DNA of 64,000 bases from G965198795 sp965198795. GTDB taxonomy: Bacteria > Pseudomonadota > Alphaproteobacteria > Rhodospirillales > Casp-alpha2. The DNA lies in contig OZ240674.1 in the NCBI GenBank assembly GCA_965198795.1, positions 372,001-436,000 on the forward strand, read 5' to 3'. Position numbers and translations under genes: made by a program. The notes beneath the pieces were generated by a model, which saw nothing but the letters and a program-made list of their open reading frames with translations, was not told where the DNA came from and did no database searches. Shown one piece after another: positions 53,076 to 61,060 of the stretch (positions are counted from its first letter, which is position 1; every line of letters starts with the position of its first letter).

Positions 53076-53110
53076 AAAACGGCGCCTCGGAAAGTCCGGA
53101 GCGCCGTTTT
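53076..53110 (-). terminator. Hairpin terminator between aapJ and aapQ
   Basis: AAAACGGCGC and GCGCCGTTTT form a ten-base stem with A and T runs on its outer sides, so it would act in both directions. It lies 13 bases after the aapJ stop. As the permease genes follow on the same strand, partial termination here would make the binding protein more abundant than the channel. Confidence 0.75.
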
Positions 53111-53122
53111 CGTGCGTGTCTC

Positions 53123-54148
53123 TTAGCGGAAGGGCGGCGAGTACTGAAGGCCGCCATTCGTATACAGAGCGTTCAAGCCGCGCTCCAGGCCAATGTCCGT
53201 TTTCGGACCGATGTTACGGTCGAAAATTTCACCGTAGTTGCCAACGGCGGCGACGACGCGTTTGGCCCAGTCCTTATCCAGACCCAACTGCTCGCCCAGC
53301 GTGCCTTCGACGCCCAGCATACGTTTGATTTCCTTGTTGCTGGTGGAATCTCCGATGGAGCCGACGTTGGCCTGGGTGATGCCCAATTCCTCGGCCGCGA
53401 TGGTGGCGTTGAAAACCCAGCGGACGATGTCCGCCCACTGATCGTCGCCATGACGGACAACCGGACCCAACGGCTCTTTCGAGATGATTTCGGGCAGGAT
53501 CACGTGATCGTCGGGATTTTCGAACGTGGAACGCGTCGCCGCCAGGGCGGAAGCGTCCGTGGTGTACACGTCGCAACGTCCCGCTAGGTAGTTTTCACGC
53601 GATTCCGAGTTCTTTTCGATCGGAACCGGGTTGTACTTCATCTTGTTGACCGTAAAGAAGTCGGCGAGGTTCAACTCGGTCGTGGTGCCGGTCTGGATGC
53701 ACACGGTCGCGCCGTCCAGGTCCTTGGCGCTTTGCACGCCAAGCTTCTTCGGCACCATGAAACCCTGGCCGTCGTAATAGTTGACGCCGACGAAAGTCAG
53801 CTTGATGTCGGCGTCGCGGGTGAAGGTCCAGGTGGTGTTCCGCCAAAGAACGTCGCCTTCGCCGGAGTTCAGGATGGTGAAACGGGTCTTGCCGGTGGAC
53901 GGCACGTATTTCACCTTGTCGGGGTCGCCCAGCACCGCCGCCGCGGTGGCCCGGCAGAAATCGACGTCAAACCCCTTATATTTACCGCTTTCATCGACGG
54001 CCGCGAAACCAGCGACGCCCGTGGACACGACGCAACGCAGAACGCCCGCCTTTCTCACGTCCTCAAGCGTCGAGGCGTGAGTTGCGGTCGAAACGAAGGC
54101 GGCGGCCGCAACCGCTGCGGCAATTCCTGCTTTTTTCAACATTTGCAT
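53123..54148 (-). CDS. aapJ: General L-amino acid ABC transporter, periplasmic binding protein AapJ
   Basis: AapJ captures amino acids in the periplasm for AapQMP. The 341-residue product has a signal peptide (MQMLKKAGIAAAVAAAAFVS, cleavage after about THA-S) and the family 3 solute-binding signatures GFDVDFCRATAAAVLGD, DVLWRNTTWTFTRDADIKLTFVGVNYYDGQGFMV and DGATVCIQTGTTTELN. The ATG at 54148 has AGGGAG upstream; a second ATG two codons later is less well spaced. It heads the aap operon. Confidence 0.95.
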   Translation of the reverse strand: MQMLKKAGIAAAVAAAAFVSTATHASTLEDVRKAGVLRCVVSTGVAGFAAVDESGKYKGFDVDFCRATAAAVLGDPDKVKYVPSTGKTRFTILNSGEGDVLWRNTTWTFTRDADIKLTFVGVNYYDGQGFMVPKKLGVQSAKDLDGATVCIQTGTTTELNLADFFTVNKMKYNPVPIEKNSESRENYLAGRCDVYTTDASALAATRSTFENPDDHVILPEIISKEPLGPVVRHGDDQWADIVRWVFNATIAAEELGITQANVGSIGDSTSNKEIKRMLGVEGTLGEQLGLDKDWAKRVVAAVGNYGEIFDRNIGPKTDIGLERGLNALYTNGGLQYSPPFR

Positions 54149-54561
54149 TTAGCTCCCTAGCTTAGGTGTTTTGTATCAAATGGTCATACAGGCACAGGTT
54201 TCGCACAGCCGCGAAACACTCCGGAAGGATGTGTACCAAAAATAAAAAAAATCGTCAAAGGCGAGACGGCGCCTTTCCATATAGAACTTCGTGATTTTCC
54301 CGCCCGCCATCCGTTGACGGCCCGCCCACGATCACGGACAAGGACATTCTGATATTCCGCGTCAGCCGGCGGATGTGTAAAAAGACCGGGGTGGGAAAAC
54401 CGGCAAGCGCGTCCCTTTCCGCTCGTGAACTGTTGACGGCGGCCGACAGGCCAGGGGCCGGAACAGCCGCGCCCCGCGCTCAAACCGGATGAGGTCCGCG
54501 CCTGGCGTAAAGCCCCGACGGTCTCCCGCCGGGGCCGGATCGCCGCCAAAACCGCGAACGA
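54149..54561. other. Gap upstream of aapJ
   Basis: This 413-base region should contain the aapJ promoter and holds the terminator of the DUF4399 gene. An A-run at 54240-54250 lies near the aapJ side. Frames on both strands look like chance. I see no clear promoter boxes. Confidence 0.5.
54506..54535 (-). terminator. Terminator after the DUF4399 gene
   Basis: On the minus strand GCCCCGGCGG and CCGTCGGGGC pair over ten positions with one G-U, closed by a GAGA tetraloop, and are followed by TTT. It lies 26 bases past the stop codon of the DUF4399 gene. Confidence 0.6.
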
Positions 54562-54984
54562 TTATTTGACCGTTATGGTGATCTTTTCCGACGTCACGGG
54601 CGGATCGTGGGGCACGTGGCTCCAATCGCCCAGGACAAGCTGAAGGGTGTGTTTGCCCTGCGGCAGTTCGACCTTCGTTTCCGTTTGTCCGCCGCCGAAG
54701 TGAAGATGGTTGTCGTCCTTGCCGATCGCATAGTCGGAGCCTGGCGTCGGCGCGTTGATGATCAAGTGATGATGACCCGTTTTCTTTTTCTCCACGCCGG
54801 CGGGCGCCACGCCCATGCCGGACAATCCCATGACCACATGCACGGGGTTGGAAACCACGGCGCCGTTCACCGGCTTGATGAAATAGACTTTCGCGTCCTT
54901 GGGTGACGGCGTGTCGCCCGCCTGGGCCGCCGTTACGGCGACAAGAGCCGTCAGAAAAACAACAAAACCGCGCAACACCAGCAT
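54562..54984 (-). CDS. DUF4399 family exported protein
   Basis: The product (140 residues from the ATG at 54984) has a signal peptide (LRGFVVFLTALVAVTAAQAG) and then the DUF4399 domain, with KVYFIKPVNGAVVSNPVHVVMG, the His-rich TGHHHLIINAP and the tail TLQLVLGDWSHVPHDPPVTSE. The repeated His-containing motifs (GHHH, NHLHFGGGQ, WSHVPH) suggest a metal site, though the family's function is unknown. An upstream ATG at 55026 would add 14 residues before the signal peptide. AAGGAG stands close before the chosen start. It is divergent from metC. Confidence 0.82.
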   Translation of the reverse strand: MLVLRGFVVFLTALVAVTAAQAGDTPSPKDAKVYFIKPVNGAVVSNPVHVVMGLSGMGVAPAGVEKKKTGHHHLIINAPTPGSDYAIGKDDNHLHFGGGQTETKVELPQGKHTLQLVLGDWSHVPHDPPVTSEKITITVK

Positions 54985-55277
54985 TCTCCTTGTTCCGTCA
55001 ATGACTACAAATCCCGTTTTCCGCACACTTCTATTGAGTTTTTTTATTCTTCGCCGCGCATCATAGCCCCGAGATCAAACTCGATCAATCAATCAGGCGT
55101 GATTTTTTTCTCCCCCCCAAACACACGGCCCCCATCGCCTTTCAAGTCCCGAAGTCCCGACGGCGTCCCGAAAGAACCGGGGATTCCACGATAGAGGCGA
55201 ACGCCCCCGTCGTTTACCACTTCCCCCTCGCTTCCCGTCCGCCTAAAACGGAACGCGCAAGCAAACGAGGGATGACG

Positions 55278-56468
55278 ATGAGCGACAAGAAACATCGCCC
55301 GGACACGGTTCTGGCTCACGCCGGGCTGAAACCCGAAACTAACCACGGAATACCCAATCCGCCGGTCTATTACGCATCGACCGTCCTGTTTCCCACCCTG
55401 GACGCGTTCGAGAACCGCGACGGCATGGGGGAATTCCAGGGCGTGCGGTATGGCCGCACCGGCACGCCCACCCAGTTCGCCTTTGAAGAGGCCGTCACCG
55501 CCCTTCATGGCGGACACAAGACCGTGTCGTTTCCGTCCGGCCTCGCGGCCGTGACGTCCGCCATGCTGACCTTCCTGCGGAACGGGGATCATGTGCTGAT
55601 CGCGGACACGGTCTATGGACCAACGCGCGCGCGCGCGTTCGGGAACGTGCTGCGACGCGCGGGCGTCGAGGGAACCTTTTATGACCCCCTGATCGGCGCC
55701 GAAATCGCGGACCTTATTCGGCCCAACACCAAGGTCGTCTATATGGAGAGCCCCGGCAGTCACACCTTCGAGATGCAGGACGTGCCTGCGATCTGCGCCG
55801 CGGCCGGGGCAAAAAGCGTCTTGACGCTGATCGACAACACCTGGTCGTCGCCGCTGTTCTGTCAACCCGTCAAGCTGGGCGTGGACGTGGTCATCGAGTC
55901 CGCGACGAAATACATCGTCGGTCATTCGGACGCCATGCTGGGAACCGTCACGGTCACCACCGAACAACAGTTTCAAGAACTGAAGACCATGGCCAACTCG
56001 CTGGGCGTCCGCGCGGGGCCGGACGAATGTTTCCTAGGCCTCCGGGGGCTGCGGACTATGGGGGTGAGGCTGGAACGTCAAATGAGGGCGGGCGTAGACA
56101 TGGCCGAATGGCTCAAGGCGCGGCCCGAGGTCACGCGCGTGATGCACCCGGCGTTGCCCGACGATCCGGGCCACGCCCTGTGGAAACGCGACCATTCGGG
56201 GGCTTCCAGCTTGTTCGGCGCCGTGTTGGACCCGAAATACGGGCGGAGCCGCGTGGAAGCGATGCTGAACGGGCTGGAACTGTTCGGCATGGGCGCCAGT
56301 TGGGGCGGATACGAAAGCCTCGTCATTCCCACCCATCCCCATAAAAACCGCACGGCGACGGAATGGACCGAACCCGGTCAATGCCTTCGGTTCCATATCG
56401 GACTGGAAGACCCGGACGATTTGAGAGAAGACCTGGACGCGGGCCTCGCCCGATTGAGAGCGGCGTGA
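55278..56468 (+). CDS. metC: Cystathionine beta-lyase
   Basis: This PLP enzyme splits cystathionine to homocysteine, pyruvate and ammonia in methionine synthesis. The 396-residue product has the PLP-phosphate segment YGRTGTPTQFAFEEAV (about residues 55-70), the aspartate in TLIDNTWSSPLFC, and the lysine motif ESATKYIVGHSDAMLG (Lys about residue 210). The SATKYIxGHSD form is typical of the alphaproteobacterial MetC group. I use the ATG at 55278, seven bases after CGAGG, rather than the ATG at 55272. The stop overlaps the hisI start by one base. Confidence 0.93.
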   Translation: MSDKKHRPDTVLAHAGLKPETNHGIPNPPVYYASTVLFPTLDAFENRDGMGEFQGVRYGRTGTPTQFAFEEAVTALHGGHKTVSFPSGLAAVTSAMLTFLRNGDHVLIADTVYGPTRARAFGNVLRRAGVEGTFYDPLIGAEIADLIRPNTKVVYMESPGSHTFEMQDVPAICAAAGAKSVLTLIDNTWSSPLFCQPVKLGVDVVIESATKYIVGHSDAMLGTVTVTTEQQFQELKTMANSLGVRAGPDECFLGLRGLRTMGVRLERQMRAGVDMAEWLKARPEVTRVMHPALPDDPGHALWKRDHSGASSLFGAVLDPKYGRSRVEAMLNGLELFGMGASWGGYESLVIPTHPHKNRTATEWTEPGQCLRFHIGLEDPDDLREDLDAGLARLRAA

Positions 56469-56887
56469 TGGATTATCAAGCGCCCGGGGAAAGCGACATC
56501 GACGCCCTCGTCGCGGATCTGGCCTATACGTCCGATGGCTTGATCCCCGCTATCGCCCAACAGCACGGCACGGGCGAGGTGCTGATGATGGCCTGGATGA
56601 ACGCGGAGGCCGTTCGTGAAACCCTGAAAACCGGCCGCGTTTGTTACTGGTCCCGGTCGCGCGGCGAGCTGTGGCGCAAGGGCGAAAGCTCCGGGCAGGT
56701 CCAGACGTTGCGGGAATTTCGCTGGGACTGCGACCGGGACACGATCCTGCTGATCGTTAACCAGGAAGGCGTCGCCTGTCACACAGGACGGCGCAATTGC
56801 TTCTTCAACGCAATGCGAAAGGGCGCTATACAAATCATATCAAGCATAGAGAAAGACCCGAAGAAACTCTATGGCGAGCGCGCCTGA
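56468..56887 (+). CDS. hisI: Phosphoribosyl-AMP cyclohydrolase
   Basis: This zinc enzyme opens the adenine ring of phosphoribosyl-AMP in histidine synthesis. The 139-residue product has MMAWMNAEAVRETLKTGRVCYWSRSRGELWRKGESSG, the magnesium-binding DCDRDTILLIV, and the zinc-ligand region ACHTGRRNCFF. I start it at the ATG at 56468, in a TGATG overlap with metC; the open frame upstream is metC shadow. It is separate from hisE, as in most alphaproteobacteria. The C-terminus overlaps the next gene by 17 bases. Confidence 0.95.
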   Translation: MDYQAPGESDIDALVADLAYTSDGLIPAIAQQHGTGEVLMMAWMNAEAVRETLKTGRVCYWSRSRGELWRKGESSGQVQTLREFRWDCDRDTILLIVNQEGVACHTGRRNCFFNAMRKGAIQIISSIEKDPKKLYGERA

Positions 56888-58028
56888 CAACAACCCTCCC
56901 GTCCCGTCCGCCTCCGGCGCTCCCAACACGGGCGCTGGCCAGCGGCGGGCGAAGGCCATCCCCGTCAACGTGCTGACCGGGTTCCTGGGCTCCGGCAAAA
57001 CCACGCTTTTGAACAAGCTGCTCGCTCACCCGGACATGGGCGAGTCGGCGGTCCTGGTGAACGAATTCGGCGAGATCGGAATCGACCACCTGCTGGTCAG
57101 GGAAACGCGCGAGGACGCGGTGCTGCTGAACTCCGGCTGTCTTTGCTGCACGGTTCGCGGCGACTTGGTGAACGCCATGCGCGAGTTGTTCTGGCAGCGG
57201 GTGGACCTGAGCGTTCCGCGCTTCAAGCGGCTGATTATCGAAACCACCGGCCTCGCCGATCCCGCCCCCGTCATCCACACGCTGATGACGGATCCCACCA
57301 TTGGCGGGCGCTACCGGTTCGACGGCGTCGTCACGACGGTGGACGCGGTGAACGGTCCGGGATTGCTGGAGACGCAAACGGAGTCCCTCAAGCAAGCGGC
57401 CGTCGCCGACCGGATCGTCGTGACCAAGACCGACTTGGCGGCGGCGGAGCAAATCCGCGACGTGAGGTCGCGCCTCCACGGTCTGAACCCCGGCGCCTTG
57501 CTGTTCGACGCCTCCGACGATCTTCATCCTGACATGCTGTTCAACGCGGGGCTGTTCGACGAGAAAACCCGCATACCCGACGTCGCGAAATGGCTGCGCG
57601 AGGAAGCCGTGTCCGGCGCCCGCGCCAATGACCACGCCGATAACCATGCCGATGACCATGCCGATGACCACGCTAATGACCATGACCACGGACGTCACCC
57701 TCACGACGTCAACCGGCATGGCGAACATATCCAAAGCTTCTGCGTGACGCTGGACGCCCCCGTCCGCTGGGAGGGCTTCGCGACCTGTATCGAGATGCTG
57801 ACGGCGACGCAGGGCGAGAATCTGCTTCGGATCAAGGGAATCCTGAACGTGGACGGCGAGGACGGCCCCATCGCCGTTCACGGCGTCCAGCACCTGTTCC
57901 ATCCGCCGGTGCGGCTTCCCGGCTGGCCCGGCGAGGACCGGCGCTCCAAACTGGTCTTCATCACCCGCGACATCGGCAAACAACCGATAGAGGACGTCAT
58001 GAAGGCCTTCACCGGCGGCGATGGTTGA
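56871..58028 (+). CDS. CobW-family (COG0523) GTPase, probable metallochaperone
   Basis: COG0523 GTPases deliver metals, often zinc or cobalt, using GTP. The 385-residue product has Walker A LTGFLGSGKTTLLNKLL (about residues 35-51), NEFGEIGID (Walker B region), the metal-binding CXCC motif in NSGCLCCTVRGDL (about 86-98), GLADPAPV and the guanine motif VVTKTDLA. A loop at about residues 252-283 is packed with His and Asp (HADD-type repeats), consistent with metal binding. The C-terminal CobW_C domain follows. Ribosome binding would lie inside hisI, so expression is coupled to it. Confidence 0.92.
   Translation: MASAPDNNPPVPSASGAPNTGAGQRRAKAIPVNVLTGFLGSGKTTLLNKLLAHPDMGESAVLVNEFGEIGIDHLLVRETREDAVLLNSGCLCCTVRGDLVNAMRELFWQRVDLSVPRFKRLIIETTGLADPAPVIHTLMTDPTIGGRYRFDGVVTTVDAVNGPGLLETQTESLKQAAVADRIVVTKTDLAAAEQIRDVRSRLHGLNPGALLFDASDDLHPDMLFNAGLFDEKTRIPDVAKWLREEAVSGARANDHADNHADDHADDHANDHDHGRHPHDVNRHGEHIQSFCVTLDAPVRWEGFATCIEMLTATQGENLLRIKGILNVDGEDGPIAVHGVQHLFHPPVRLPGWPGEDRRSKLVFITRDIGKQPIEDVMKAFTGGDG
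57628..57720 (+). repeat. His/Asp-rich tandem repeat in the CobW-family GTPase
   Basis: Imperfect 12-base units of the type GCCGATGACCAT are tandemly repeated and encode NHADDHADDHANDHDHG. The loop sits between the GTPase domain and the C-terminal domain, the usual place for His-rich metal loops in this family. Confidence 0.85.
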
Positions 58029-58105
58029 ATTGTTTAGACTGGCCGGCGGACTGGGCCGAAACCGGGTTTCGTCGATGACCTCGCCAACCCCCGGCGCGTG
58101 GTTCT

Positions 58106-58137
58106 TTGTACAATCCCCTACTATATTGTAATAGGGG
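58106..58137 (+). promoter_or_regulatory. Candidate promoter/operator of the methyltransferase cassette
   Basis: CCCCTA at 58115-58120 and TAGGGG at 58132-58137 form an inverted repeat with an AT-rich centre. TTGTAC at 58106 and TAATAG at 58129, 17 bases apart, could be -35 and -10 boxes, placing the palindrome inside the promoter as an operator would be. The sequence from here to 58190 is much more AT-rich than the flanks. This is a reading by eye. Confidence 0.3.
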
Positions 58138-58190
58138 CTGAGTTCACAATCGCGGGTAATCTAAAAATAAAACAAGATTAGAAAGACATT

Positions 58191-59486
58191 ATGAAATTTA
58201 TAGACTTATTCGCGGGTTTGGGGGGATTTCATCAGGCGCTATCCAGCGGGGGAGCTGAATGTGTATTTGCGTCCGAACTCAACTCAGAGTTGGCTAATCT
58301 TTATGAAGCCAATTTCGGCATTCGCCCCGTAGGCGATATCCGTGCCATCGATCTTCAGATAATTCCCGCCCATGACATATTGTGTGCTGGTTTTCCATGC
58401 CAGCCTTTCTCCAAAGCAGGAGACCAAAAAGGCCTTGAATGCCCGCAATGGGGCAACTTATTCGATTACATTGTAGAGATATTGAAGCTAAAAACCCCCC
58501 GCTTCTTCATTATTGAAAATGTCCCAAATCTCATGCGCCACAACAAAGGCAAGACTTGGGAACTTATCTGCGATCAACTCAGCAACCTGGGATATGACAT
58601 CAGTTACAAGCGTCTTTCCCCTCATATGTTCGGAATTCCGCAAAAGCGTGAGCGCGCCTTTATTGTAGGTGACCGCGAAGGGCTTTTGGACTTTGAATGG
58701 CCAATACCCGATAAGACGCCAACGTCTATCCGTAGCGTATTGGATGAAAAGCCTAAAGACGCTCATTTCTTGAATGCTGAACATCTCCGCTTCATGGAGG
58801 CGTGGCAAAAACTCATTCGTGCGTTTCCCAAAAACGAGGATTTGCCGTCTTTTCCGATTTGGGCGATGGAATTTGGCGCTGATTACCCCATCGATGGTTT
58901 CACGCCATATAAGATGAACTACAAAGGCCTGGAAGATTTCAAAGGAGCGTTTGGTCAGAGTCTTTGCGGTCTTTCGCCCAGTGAGGTGCACGACGCACTT
59001 CCAGTTTATGCACGGACAAAACTAAACCGTTTTCCAGATTGGAAAATCGACTTCATCCAAAAGAACAGAGATTTCTATGATCGCCATCGCACGATCATTA
59101 ATCCGTGGATCGACGAAATTAAAGACTTTCCGCCAAGCTTCCAAAAACTCGAATGGAACTACAAGAACGGCGCCCGAAGCTTGTGGAAGCATATTATCCA
59201 GTTTCGGGCCAGCGGCATCCGGGTTAAGCGCGAGAGCACCGCGCCGTCCCTTATTGCCATGACAACAAGCCAAGTTCCCATCATCGCATGGAAGAAACGT
59301 TACATGACGCCGCGTGAGTGCAGCCGCCTTCAAAGCATGGGCGACCTCAAGCATTTGCCCGACACCAAAGATAGAGCTTACAAGGCGTTTGGGAATGCCG
59401 TGAATGTTGATGTTGTTCGCAAGATCCTCAACGCGCTTATTAACCGGGGACCGCAACAAGCGGAGTTGGCGGGGGCGGCGGAATAA
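58191..59486 (+). CDS. DNA (cytosine-5) methyltransferase
   Basis: This enzyme transfers a methyl group to C5 of cytosine in a specific DNA sequence. The 431-residue product has motif I FIDLFAGLGGFHQAL (about residues 3-17), motif IV GFPCQPFSKAG with catalytic Cys70, motif VI FFIIENVPNL (Glu109), motif VIII QKRERAFIVG, a variable target-recognition region at about 195-320, and motifs IX-X (RECSRLQSMG, YKAFGNAVNVDVV). Base composition is visibly lower in GC than the surrounding chromosome, which suggests horizontal transfer. The stop overlaps the next start by one base (TAATG). It is presumably the modification arm of the cassette; its target site is not predictable from sequence. Confidence 0.95.
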   Translation: MKFIDLFAGLGGFHQALSSGGAECVFASELNSELANLYEANFGIRPVGDIRAIDLQIIPAHDILCAGFPCQPFSKAGDQKGLECPQWGNLFDYIVEILKLKTPRFFIIENVPNLMRHNKGKTWELICDQLSNLGYDISYKRLSPHMFGIPQKRERAFIVGDREGLLDFEWPIPDKTPTSIRSVLDEKPKDAHFLNAEHLRFMEAWQKLIRAFPKNEDLPSFPIWAMEFGADYPIDGFTPYKMNYKGLEDFKGAFGQSLCGLSPSEVHDALPVYARTKLNRFPDWKIDFIQKNRDFYDRHRTIINPWIDEIKDFPPSFQKLEWNYKNGARSLWKHIIQFRASGIRVKRESTAPSLIAMTTSQVPIIAWKKRYMTPRECSRLQSMGDLKHLPDTKDRAYKAFGNAVNVDVVRKILNALINRGPQQAELAGAAE

Positions 59487-61060
59487 TGGCGCAACTGAAT
59501 TCTGTAAACATCCGACCCGGTGTAAATGTCCTATCCGTCCTTCCCTACCTAAATTACAAAGCATGGTTTGCATTAGCGGAATTCGTTGATAACGCGATCC
59601 AAAGCAGCCTTGATAAGCAAAAGGAACTGAAAAAAATCCATGGCGACGACTATTGCTTGTGCGTCGATATCCATTTCGATCAGCCGGACAATAGCATCAC
59701 AATTACAGATAATGCGGGCGGTATCGCCGAATCAGATTATCAACGTGCTTTTCGTCCTGCCGAGATACCGCCAGACGCTTCAGGGCTCTCTGAATTCGGT
59801 ATGGGCATGAAGAGTGCGGCCTGCTGGTTTGCACCAAATTGGAGTGTTCGAACGACTGCTTTGGGAGAGAATTTAGAGCGCACTATCATCTTCGATATTG
59901 AGAAAATCATCGAAGACAGTACCGAAGAATTGAACGTGGTTTCTTCCCAAATTGCTGCCGATAAACACCATACCGAAGTTCGTTTGGACAATATCCGCAA
60001 GTTCCCGCGTGGTCGGACAGTCCAAAAAATCAAAGATCATCTCTCCAGTATTTACCGCGTCTTCATCCGCGACGGGTCAATGGTTTTGCGCGTTGACGGT
60101 GAAGCACTGGCTTTCAGCGATCCTTTTATCCTCAATGCACCAAGCTATTGTGACCCGGATGGTCCATCGATCACGTGGAAGAAAGACATCAATATTGACC
60201 TCGGAGAAGGAAAATCCGCGACCGGCTTTGTTGCTATTCGTGAGCCGGGGAGCACGAAACTCGCTGGCTTGGCGCTGTTCAGACGCAAACGCCTGATTTT
60301 GGGAAGTTACGACGAAACCTACCGACCCGAGGACATTTTTGGCAGTTCTAACACGTTTCCATATCAGCGTCTCTTTGGCGAAATTCATCTGCGCGGCTTT
60401 CACGTCAGTCACACTAAAGACGGCATAAAGTGGGATGAGAGTGAAGAAATCTTTCTGCAGGAGTTACGAAAAGAACTTTCGGGGAATGTTTTTCCCTTGC
60501 TACAGCAGGCTCGCGAGCACAGAAGCAAAAAAGACGCGACGGCGACGCGTAAGGAAGCGAAAACCGCAATGAGCGCAGTCGCTCAAAGGCTTAATGATCA
60601 AAATTTGACCCCCACAACTTCTGATAGCTTGGGAGATAAACCTTGCGCGCCCACCAACGATACCGAAGAGCAGGCCCAAGTCCCGTTGCCCGACCTTCCT
60701 GAAAGCGAAAATGAGCATACCGAGTTCAAGATGCGCTTTCGCAGTGAAGATTGGATCGTCGCTATCGAACTATCTTATGCGGACGACGGAGCAAACTGGT
60801 TAGAGATCAGAAATCATCCCGCTATTACCGACCCTGAGCCGCGCCGGATCACGGTTCGCATTGCGATGCTCAATCCATTTATGGCCCAGTTCCCAACCTT
60901 GGACTCTGAAAGCTTTATTGCAGTTCTCAACATCGCGGCTGCCATTGCCCTTTCGGAAGTCGCGGCAGGTGAGCTAGGCGAGCGAAACCCTTCAACGATC
61001 CGACGTTTTGCCAACGAAATTTTGAAGAACCAAATGTCTCGGAGGCTCTCTGATGACTAA
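59486..61060 (+). CDS. MORC/MutL-like GHKL ATPase
   Basis: This 524-residue protein has a Bergerat-fold ATPase at its N-terminus: the N box ALAEFVDNAIQSS (Glu32, Asn36), the G1 box TDNAGGI (Asp75) and the G2 box GLSEFGMGMKSAACWF (about residues 101-116). These are the hallmarks of GHKL ATPases of the prokaryotic MORC/MutL type. A central S5-like region (LALFRRKRLILGS) follows, then a charged linker (about 340-400) and a C-terminal domain of about 120 residues that I do not recognise. It overlaps the dcm gene by one base and the Z1 gene by eight. Such ATPases occur with Dcm and Z1 proteins in restriction-like systems; the precise role here is inferred. Confidence 0.85.
   Translation: MAQLNSVNIRPGVNVLSVLPYLNYKAWFALAEFVDNAIQSSLDKQKELKKIHGDDYCLCVDIHFDQPDNSITITDNAGGIAESDYQRAFRPAEIPPDASGLSEFGMGMKSAACWFAPNWSVRTTALGENLERTIIFDIEKIIEDSTEELNVVSSQIAADKHHTEVRLDNIRKFPRGRTVQKIKDHLSSIYRVFIRDGSMVLRVDGEALAFSDPFILNAPSYCDPDGPSITWKKDINIDLGEGKSATGFVAIREPGSTKLAGLALFRRKRLILGSYDETYRPEDIFGSSNTFPYQRLFGEIHLRGFHVSHTKDGIKWDESEEIFLQELRKELSGNVFPLLQQAREHRSKKDATATRKEAKTAMSAVAQRLNDQNLTPTTSDSLGDKPCAPTNDTEEQAQVPLPDLPESENEHTEFKMRFRSEDWIVAIELSYADDGANWLEIRNHPAITDPEPRRITVRIAMLNPFMAQFPTLDSESFIAVLNIAAAIALSEVAAGELGERNPSTIRRFANEILKNQMSRRLSDD

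Noticed and set aside
55089..55976. 295-codon minus-strand frame opposite metC
   Set aside because: It is antisense to metC, whose PLP motifs are intact.
56835..57983. 382-codon minus-strand frame opposite the CobW-family gene
   Set aside because: It is antisense to a gene with complete GTPase motifs; its Val/Ile repeats are the reverse reading of the His-rich loop.
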